A DNA stretch of 64,000 bases from contig BCIA01000002.1 in NCBI GenBank assembly GCA_001599815.1, forward strand, positions 2,639,626 through 2,703,625, given 5' to 3'. This document shows positions 56,901-64,000 of the stretch, one piece after another (position 1 is the stretch's first letter; the number at the start of each line of letters is the position of its first letter). Source of the stretch: Furcasterigmium furcatum (Eukaryota; Ascomycota; Sordariomycetes; Glomerellales; Plectosphaerellaceae). Below the pieces are notes generated by a model. That model ran no database searches and was not told the origin of the DNA. It was given only the letters and a program-made list of their open reading frames with translations. The position numbers and the translations under genes were made by a program.

Positions 56901-57801
56901 GCAAGCCGGTCACTTCAGCAGGTCATGCTTTCGCGGCCAAATTGGTGGAATCCATGGAGCCCACGACCACCCGTGGACCGCTGCTGCCGGCAACGAGTTC
57001 GCTGAAGCTCCGGCGGAGGTACCTGCTGCCCAATGCACTATCGTCCCGAGGTGCGCTTGTAGGTGAGGTGGGGTCGCCTTCGCTGTTCTGGGTACGAGTA
57101 CCCTCTACACTGGTTTGCGCCGCGACCCGTTCTCGGCGTCGTCACCCTCTAGCTCGGATTACGTATCCGTGTTAGTGCTCGGGAGCTGAGAAACTTCCAC
57201 CCCCCTCCTCCGGCCTTGTCCTTCACATCGGGGTCTTCCTGGGATGCTCCCAACCCCAACTGCTCCATCCCAACACAACCTCGTCCACATTTCGTCTCTT
57301 CCCAAGGCGCCCTCCCTCTAAGCCCGCGCGCTTCCGCATCGCCAACGCACCGCAGTACATGTCGGTGGGGGAGCACAAAAACAAACACCTCCTTGTCGTG
57401 CATACTCGTACATACATACCTACATACATACGCGCCCTACACCGCCCACCCCGGCTGGCCTCTTCGATACTCGCCTACTTAGTCCTCCGTCCCTCTCCTC
57501 TTGACCCGGAACAACATCGCCATCCCACCATAAAGCTGCTCGCAGGATAGATACACAGCAGTACTTGAACAGCCTCCTGCCGCGACGTCCGACTAGAGCC
57601 TCTCCTCCCACAGCTTCCCTGCGCACCGCATCGCCTTGTAAAGCAATCGCGTCTCTCGCCTCGCCCCCGCTGGCCTCCTTGCCGCCTTCCAAAGCACAGA
57701 CATCACACTCTTGAGCACGACCCCTCGACGGCCTCGAGCCGACCCGAACGAGCCTCTTATCCTCCCAACCCGAACCGCACTCCTTCACCATCCGCAGAGC
57801 C
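53936..57801. other. 3.9-kb spacer with no supported gene
   Basis: Several frames of 100-180 codons exist on both strands but none has a recognisable domain, and they overlap each other. The segment carries TACATAC-type motifs near 55105-55130, 55925-55950, 56735-56765 and 57405-57432, and a CCTAGG motif near 56362. The last 600 bases are C/T-rich and are likely the leader of the metacaspase gene. Confidence 0.5.
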
Positions 57802-59726
57802 ATGTCGGGTTATCCCGGTCAAGGTTATCACGGAGGAGGCTACCACAATGGCCCTCCTCGCCAGCAGTATCCTCCCCAGGGTGGCGGTGGTTACTATCCG
57901 TAAGCATGAGACCAATCCTTGTCACGACATAGGTAGTTGTCGCATCTTTTTGCCTTGGATACTGACCTTTGTTCTCCCAGTCCCCAACAACCAAGCTACA
58001 ACGGCGGCTACCAGCAACAGCGACCTCCTGGCCCTGGCTATGGCGGATACAGCCAGCCCTCCTCGCAGCCGTACAACTACAACCGCCCTGTAATATCATC
58101 AATCCGTACCAACGGTGCAGAGACAACCTTGCTGACTCGCCGAAGGCTCCCCCGCAACAGCAATCGTACGGCGGCAGTGGCTACCCTCCACAGCCCAACT
58201 ATAATAGCAGGCCCGGTGAGTACCGTCGCTCGTCGCTCATCACAAGCCGATGACGTTCCACGACATCTAACACAAGCCCTAGGAATGCCAACGGTGAACT
58301 CCAACGCCTACGTCCAAGGCAACCACAGTGCTCCGGCACCGCCTCCCACCGCCCCTCAACAGTTCGGTCATGGCGCCCCCAGCAACTACGCCTATCAGTA
58401 CTCGGCCTGCACCGGGAGGCGGAAAGCTCTTCTCATCGGCATCAACTACTTCGGCCAGCGCGGCCAGCTCCGAGGCTGCATCAACGATGTCAGGAACATG
58501 TCGGCGTATTTGGTGGAGAACTTTGGATACAAGCGCGAGGACATGGTCATCCTCACTGATGACCAGCAGAACCCTATGAGCCAGCCCACTAAGCAGAACC
58601 TCCTCCGAGCCATGCACTGGCTGGTCAAGGATGCAAGGCCAAACGACTCGCTCTTCTTCCACTACTCAGGCCACGGCGGTCAGACCAAGGATCTTGATGG
58701 CGACGAGGATGACGGTTACGACGAGGTCATCTACCCCGTTGATTTCCGCCAGACGGGACACATCACCGACGACGAGATGCACCGCATCATGGTTATGCCT
58801 TTAATTGCCGGCGTGAGGCTGACAGCCATCTTCGACTCATGCCACTCCGGCACTGCCCTCGATCTGCCGTACATCTACAACACCCAGGGCATCCTCAAGG
58901 AGCCCAACCTGGCCAAGGAGGCTGGCCAGGGCCTGCTCAGCGCCATTTCTTCCTACAGCCAGGGCGATATCGGCGGTGTTGCCAGCAACATCATGGGTTT
59001 CATCAAGAAGGCCACCAACGGCGACGATGCTTACCAGCGCACGATGGCCACGAAGACCTCGCCAGCCGACGTCATCATGTTCTCAGGCAGCAAGGATGAC
59101 CAGACTTCGTATGTATACCCCCTCACAATTGTGACCTCCGGATGATGTCGGGGTTTTGGCTGCTGCTCGCGAAGACAGTCAATGACGCGGATGGAGGCGG
59201 GGCCCTCCCATTGCGGCCGAGAAACCTGCCACACATGTACCATAGTCACATCACTACCTACTTGCTTACCTGCCTAAGCTCTGGAGCAAGGCTACGGTCT
59301 GAGATACGGCCGTAGCTTTGACTCTGGAGCCACGAGGCACGTTGGTTCACCTGTGGGGGTGCCGCGAGTGCGGAGAGGCCGACGGCCCCTGTTTGAGCGC
59401 TTTTCTTTTTGTTGCAGTTCTCCTGGCTTGCGTGCCGTTTGATTCGGAACATGATGCTAAGCCTCAAATGTAGTGCCGACGCCACCATCGCGCAGCAAGC
59501 CACGGGTGCCATGTCGTGGGCATTCGTTACTTCTTTGAAGAAGAACCCACAGCAAAGTTATGTCCAGTTGCTCAACAGCATCCGAGATGAGCTGGCCACC
59601 AAATACACGCAGAAGCCACAGCTGTCCTGCAGCCACCCTCTGAGTGCGTTCACTAATTCTCTACCTCCCCTGAGTATTACCGCTGACGCCGCATCCACAG
59701 ACACGAACCTCCTGTTCGTCATGTAA
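57802..59726 (+). CDS. MCA1: Type I metacaspase
   Basis: Six exons (57802-57899, 57981-58089, 58146-58215, 58283-59108, 59474-59643, 59701-59726) encode 432 aa with consistent phases. Metacaspases are Arg/Lys-specific cysteine peptidases linked to ageing, proteostasis and regulated cell death in fungi. Residues 1-125 are a Gly/Pro/Gln/Tyr-rich prodomain. The p20-like part begins at ACTGRRKALLIGINYF. The catalytic dyad is His223 in HYSGHGG and Cys279 in FDSCHSG. The calcium-site-like DLDGDEDDGYDE and the small-subunit region SADATIAQQATGAMSWAF ... CSHPLNTNLLFVM are present. Intron 4 is 365 nt, far longer than other introns here. The last exon is 26 nt. Confidence 0.95.
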
Positions 59727-60938
59727 AAAATTAACCCATCTGATCATGTGTTTACGGCCGAAGGGAGGAAAGTACTTTTGGGCTCGAACCGACGATACCC
59801 CGGATTCGGAAGGCGAGGACGGACAGGGTGGACAATGTGCTTCTGATCTATGTGTCGATGTGGTTGTAATGCTTGTGAGCCGCATTTGGCCGGCAGGACG
59901 GTGGAAAAGCATCGGATCAGGCATCCTGACGGAACGGCGGCGGCAACTGACATGGTACTGGCCAGCGCCAGACTCCCGCCATAGCCTGGGTGTACTTTGG
60001 ATACGGCGTTGTTGGTCTCGTTGAAATTAATGCATTTGTGTTGATCATCAACAGCACCATCCTCCTCCGCTGCCTACCCCTGAGCAACTGCAGAAGCGCC
60101 ACCACCAAGACGGACCGCATGTCACGCACGACACCAAATAAAAATCCATGGACACCCGTAGACAATTCTCAAATTCTCCAGACATGGGATGGGACCTTCT
60201 CATTCGCCCGTTTACGGCATCTTGGGAATCCTGGTCGAACCCACGTGGCTGGCACGAGCTGAGAAGGCCCTTGCTTGTGTCTTCTCGCCCCGTTTCAGCC
60301 TAGGCCCCAAGTGGGTGACAAAAAAAACGGACAGTCCCAAGAAGCCCCTCGATAAGAATCGCTATTTCTCAACAACACAGCCGAAGAGAAAAGCAAAAGT
60401 CGCTTGGTCGGAGGTTTCGATGCCGATAATTCAGAATATCAACTCAGATTTTTTTTTTTTTTTGGGTTTTGCGGCTGCTGCTTCTGATACAAAATCGGGG
60501 CTGGGTCTCAACGTCCGGTATATTTTGTCACCCACTTGGGCCCATCGCTTCACGCGGCGGCTTCACAGACACGGAACACGAGATGGCCACGCGACATGCC
60601 GAGTCTGGCCAACGGAGCGGCACAGCGTCAGAGGACGACGACACGGATAAGTCAGGCCAGCTGGCCGTGAGCCCTTGACAGATAACACGTGTGATATTGA
60701 AAAGTAATCCCTTGCTTCCCGTTTGCCCCCTGACCAAGAACTCCACAAACACGCCGCCGCGTCAATAATGCCCATGCCCAGCCTCAGCCGTCGTTCCTCG
60801 TGCGGTCTACTAGTCCCGTCCGTCATCCATGTTCCTGCGTCTCAACGATGGCCCGTTCGCACATGCGCCAGCCACGGGCAGGGCTGCATCCCAGATGGAT
60901 GATCTCCGACACCACCCGCTCTGCCCCCTCCACGGCGA
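59727..60938. other. Convergent 3' spacer between the metacaspase and Pcp1-like genes, contains a MITE-like element
   Basis: Outside the inserted element at 60308-60538 this 1.2-kb spacer holds no supported gene. It contains the 3' flanks of two convergent transcripts. Confidence 0.6.
60308..60538. mobile_element. MITE-like non-autonomous element, 231 bp, with 16-bp terminal inverted repeats
   Basis: CAAGTGGGTGACAAAA at 60308-60323 is repeated as its exact reverse complement at 60523-60538. Both ends are flanked by the direct repeat GGCCC (60303-60307 and 60539-60543), which fits a 5-bp target-site duplication. Beyond the perfect 16 bp, the arms keep partial complementarity for about ten more bases (cggac on the left against gtccg on the right). 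The interior has no open frame of note and carries a run of about 14 T near 60450-60463. It sits between two convergent genes. The superfamily cannot be assigned from this copy alone. Confidence 0.7.
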
Positions 60939-63900
60939 CTACACCTCAACGGCCTCGTCGTCCCTAACGACCTTGAGACCCCTCCGTCGCTTCGCCTTGC
61001 GCATCTCGTCCACGCTTTTTGCGAGTTTCTTCCTGGTGACCTCCTGCTTTGCCCACTCCCTCGCGGAGGCCTGCACCCGCGCCACGAAGCGTGCCGCGAT
61101 CGCCACCGTCCTCAGAGTTGGTCGGCCGGATGCCGTTCGGGCCAACCTCGCAGCGCTAGACGGCGGCAGGGCAAGAGCCTTCCGGCTGCCGAGGACTTCG
61201 GTGCGGATCTGCTCCAGTTCGCGGAGCTGGGCTTTGTTGCTGTAGAACCAACCGTTAGCGAGAGGTCGAAATTAGGGGGAGGTGCCACTTACCATCCATG
61301 GGCCACGTCGAGCTCGAGTTGAAGGAATTTCTTCGCGTACGCCGCGTCAGCGCGCATGCTCACTTCACGCTCCCAGCGCGCCTGCATCCACTCCATCTGC
61401 AGGGCCATGCCCCGAAGCTCCTTGGAATGACGCTTCTCAGCGCCCTCCGCTGCCCGGATGACAGTCTCGATGGCGGAGTCGGACGGCCTAGCCTGCATGT
61501 CACCAGTGAAGCGGACCAGCTGTTGGTTCTGCTGCTGGCTCGACGCCGCGGCGGTCTTCAGATCCTTGATGTCCTTCTGCAGCTTCTCGGCAGTGAGACG
61601 GTACGCAGCCCGCTCGCTACGGGCACGCTCAAGCTTGCGCCGAAGCGATGCTTCAGCGGCCCCGAGGGCATCAATGGTTTCTTGTTGCTGCAGAATATCG
61701 TGTTCGAGAGCTTCCGTCTCAGACTGCGCCTTGCGCAGGGCATCCTTAACGTCTCTGCGCTGGGGGGGTGCGTCGGGGTGATTCTTGGACATCGCTGACC
61801 GACGTTCGCGCTCCGACCTCTCGAGCTTCTGGTTCAGCCGCTGGAGAGCCTTTTCATGCAAGATGATGGCGTCATCCGCATCGCGTTGCGCATCTTCTAG
61901 AGCTTGCTCAAGGGACAGCTTCTGTTCTTCCAGCTCGTTGAATCGTGCCTGGAAGTCACGTTCGAGTTGACTGGCCTTCCGCTCGGAGTCGCGAGACTTG
62001 ATCTTGAGATCGTAGATGGACTGATGGGCCGAAGATAGCTGAGAGCGAAGGTCGGACACCTCTGAACGGCGTGTAGACGCACTGGACGAGTTTGGCGATG
62101 CAATAAGCCGAGACAACTCGGCGTCATGAGCCTTGCGCTCCAAGTCGGAGATCTGGCGCTTCAGGCTCTTGACGACATCTCTGTGAGCAGCTTCGCGTTC
62201 AGCCAGGTCGGTCTCCCTGTCCCGGGCCTCGGCCAAATCTCGGCGCATGACGGACAGCTCGCTGCTTTCTCCAACCGCACCACGAGATCCTGGCTTTGGT
62301 GATGCTGCAAGCTGGTTTTCGTAGTCCTTGATGCGCCTCTCCAACTCCCGAAGAGTTCTTCGAGCCGACGAAGACTCCTGGCCTTCCGAAGACGTAGATT
62401 CCCGGAGCTTAGATTTCAGGTCGAGTATTTCCTGGCTGAGGCGCTCCTCTTCCTCCGCGGCCTTGTCCATCTCCTCCTCGAGGGCCTTCTCAACAGATTT
62501 CCTCTGCTCCTCCAGGCAAGTGTTTTCATCCTTGAGGCGACGAATCTCGCCGTCGAGCTTCATCTTGGCGGTCCTCAACTCGAGCCTCTCGCGGTCGATG
62601 CGGATGGTATCCTCCCCAGAATTCTGCAGCCTCTTCATTTCTGCTTCCAGCTCGTCTCGCTCTGCGTTGGCTTCGGCGAGGGAGTGCTGCAATGAGCGCA
62701 TATCCACACGGAGTGTCGAAAGTTGATCTGAAAGCTCCTGCCTTTGTTTGTCGGTCTGCGTGTTCTGGGAAGTTGCCTCGTCGAGCTGAGCCTGGAGGCG
62801 CTCGATAGAATTCTTGAGTCGGTTCTCGTTGGCCTGCGAAGACGAGGCAGAGCCACGAGCAAGACCTGCCGACTCATGAAGCGAGGCCAGCTGTGTCTTG
62901 AGATCATTGCATTGTTTTTGCACCCTCTCAAGTTCCTCCCGCGACTGTTCCGATTCGTCGTCCAAAGTCGACTGCAACACTTCGACCTCGTCCTCGAGCG
63001 CCTCGGCCTTTTCGATTTGCGATTGGTAATCGACCTGCGTTTGCCGTAGCTGGTCCTGGGTGGTCGACAGTTCGTTCCGTATGTCCGTGAGCATGGATTG
63101 TCGACTCTCGAGGCTGGCCTGAAGGTCCTCAATTTGACGGCTGAGAGACGACTGCTCGCCTTTGTAGCGCTCTGCCTCGCTCCGCAGGGCTTCTTGCAAC
63201 TTGTTCTCCTTATCGGATAGGTTGCCCTCAGCCTCGCGGAGCTTCTCGATCGTCCTCTCAAGCCCGGTGGCCTTTTCCCTAGCACGGTCTCGCTCCGTCT
63301 CCAGCGTCTGGCGATCCGTCTCCCACTTTTCGCTATCATTGTCGTACAGGTTGTCTCGTTCTCGAACTTCAGCCTGGAGGTCCGATACCTCGTCGTTGAG
63401 GCGTTCGATCTCCCCCTGGTACTGCTGGCGGATATCCTTCTCGATCTGCAGAGCGTGCTCTCGTTCTTGACCCAAGCCCTCTTCCAAATCCTGGACGGAC
63501 TTCTGCAGCTGCGCAACGTCGCGCTGCAAAGATGCAGACTCGTTCATAAGGGCGTCGTGTCGGCTCTGCAGCAGGTTCTTCTCATCAACCCGTGCTTGAA
63601 GCTCTTTCCGGAGCTGATCGACCTTGTCAAGCAATGTCTGTCGCTCCTGTTCCGAAAGAGTTCTGTTTTGTCGCGTGTCCTTTATGGTGTTTTTCAGGTC
63701 CTGGTTTTCCGTCATGACTTGCGACATCTGCTTCTCCAGGGTCGCAAACTTATTGTCCGCCTGGTCAAGCTCCGCCTGAAGCCGAGCCAGTCTCTCCTCC
63801 TTTTGTCGAGAAAATCCTTTGGATACGACAGACTTGTTTGCCATCTCGTCTTGGAGTTCCTGGAGGTCGTTTTCCGCTTGTTTCTTGTCGGCAAGGGCAT

Positions 63901-64000
63901 CATCTGTCGTCTCTCTGAGCTCTTCGACCTGGAACTCGAGATTGCGCATGTCGGCCTCCAGGCCCTGAATGGTAGCTCTCGCTTCTTCCAACTGCTCGTC
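60939..64000 (-). CDS. PCP1: Pcp1/PcpA-like spindle-pole-body coiled-coil protein, C-terminal part (cut by the window edge)
   Basis: The visible part has two exons on the - strand: beyond 64000 to 61293, and 61239-60939, joined as AHG-C-NKAQLREL. About 1000 residues are seen. Most are continuous heptad-rich coiled coil (Glu, Leu, Gln, Arg, Lys). The C-terminal segment EKRHSKELRGMALQMEWMQARWEREVSMRADAAYAKKFLQLELDVAHGCNKAQLRELEQI resembles the PACT domain that targets pericentrin, Spc110 and fission yeast Pcp1 to the centrosome or spindle pole body. These proteins anchor the gamma-tubulin complex. The N-terminal CM1-type motif expected for the family would lie outside the window, so a different PACT-bearing coiled-coil protein is not excluded. 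A basic tail (RKAKRRRGLKVV) ends the protein. Confidence 0.8.

Noticed and set aside
59770..59800. B-box-like sequence (ggttcgagcc on the - strand) suggesting a tRNA
   Set aside because: The flanking bases do not form a T-stem and no A box, anticodon arm or acceptor stem can be built around it.
1..64000. CRISPR arrays, prokaryotic operons, prophage or plasmid features
   Set aside because: No regularly spaced direct repeats or bacterial gene organisation were seen; the gene structure is fungal.

Overview
This window looks like nuclear DNA from a filamentous ascomycete, most likely a Sordariomycete. It is GC-rich. Genes are split by many short (about 50-120 nt) GT-AG introns that carry CTAAC/CTGAC-type branch sites and C/T-rich leaders. 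The proteins are recognisably fungal: a Fus3/Kss1-type MAP kinase with TEY, a metacaspase with a Q/P/Y-rich prodomain, a Zn2Cys6 regulator and Lro1-type PDAT. Genes lie on both strands in no operon-like order. I reconstructed 19 protein-coding genes, one cut by the right edge, mostly by checking reading phase across each intron. I saw no rRNA, tRNA, CRISPR array, secondary-metabolite cluster or viral sequence.

Layout. 1-8 kb: a YIL108W-type metalloproteinase-like protein with a degenerate zinc site, phosphatidylserine synthase and GAR1, all on +. 8.4-18 kb: SLM1, an Ldb17/SPIN90 protein and PDAT (LRO1), all on -, with an odd poly-C region at 13.1-13.25 kb. 19-23.2 kb: NAA30 (+), a DUF1917/BLES03 protein (-) and DPH7 (+). 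24.3-28.5 kb: an eight-exon exportin (MSN5). 30.6-33.7 kb: a Zn2Cys6 transcription factor (+) and a 94-aa membrane protein (-). 35.4-38.4 kb: SEC24. 41-44.1 kb: the Pmk1-type MAP kinase (+) converging on a TLDc/OXR1 protein (-). 45.2-47.4 kb: a proline-rich single-pass membrane protein (-). 52.1-53.9 kb: an unrecognised 546-aa protein. 57.8-59.7 kb: a metacaspase (+). 60.9-64 kb: the C-terminal part of a Pcp1/PcpA-like spindle-pole-body coiled-coil protein (-).

The genes are mostly housekeeping: lipid synthesis and storage (CHO1, LRO1), membrane and actin signalling (SLM1, LDB17), secretion (SEC24), nuclear export (MSN5), snoRNP (GAR1) and protein modification (NAA30, DPH7). Two spacers, 47.4-52.1 kb and 53.9-57.8 kb, are long for such a genome and have no gene I can support.

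The most notable non-genic signal is a 231-bp MITE-like element at 60308-60538. It has perfect 16-bp terminal inverted repeats and an apparent 5-bp GGCCC target duplication. The most notable protein signal is the loss of all three expected zinc-ligand histidines in the first gene. I did not find a clear multi-gene new system.
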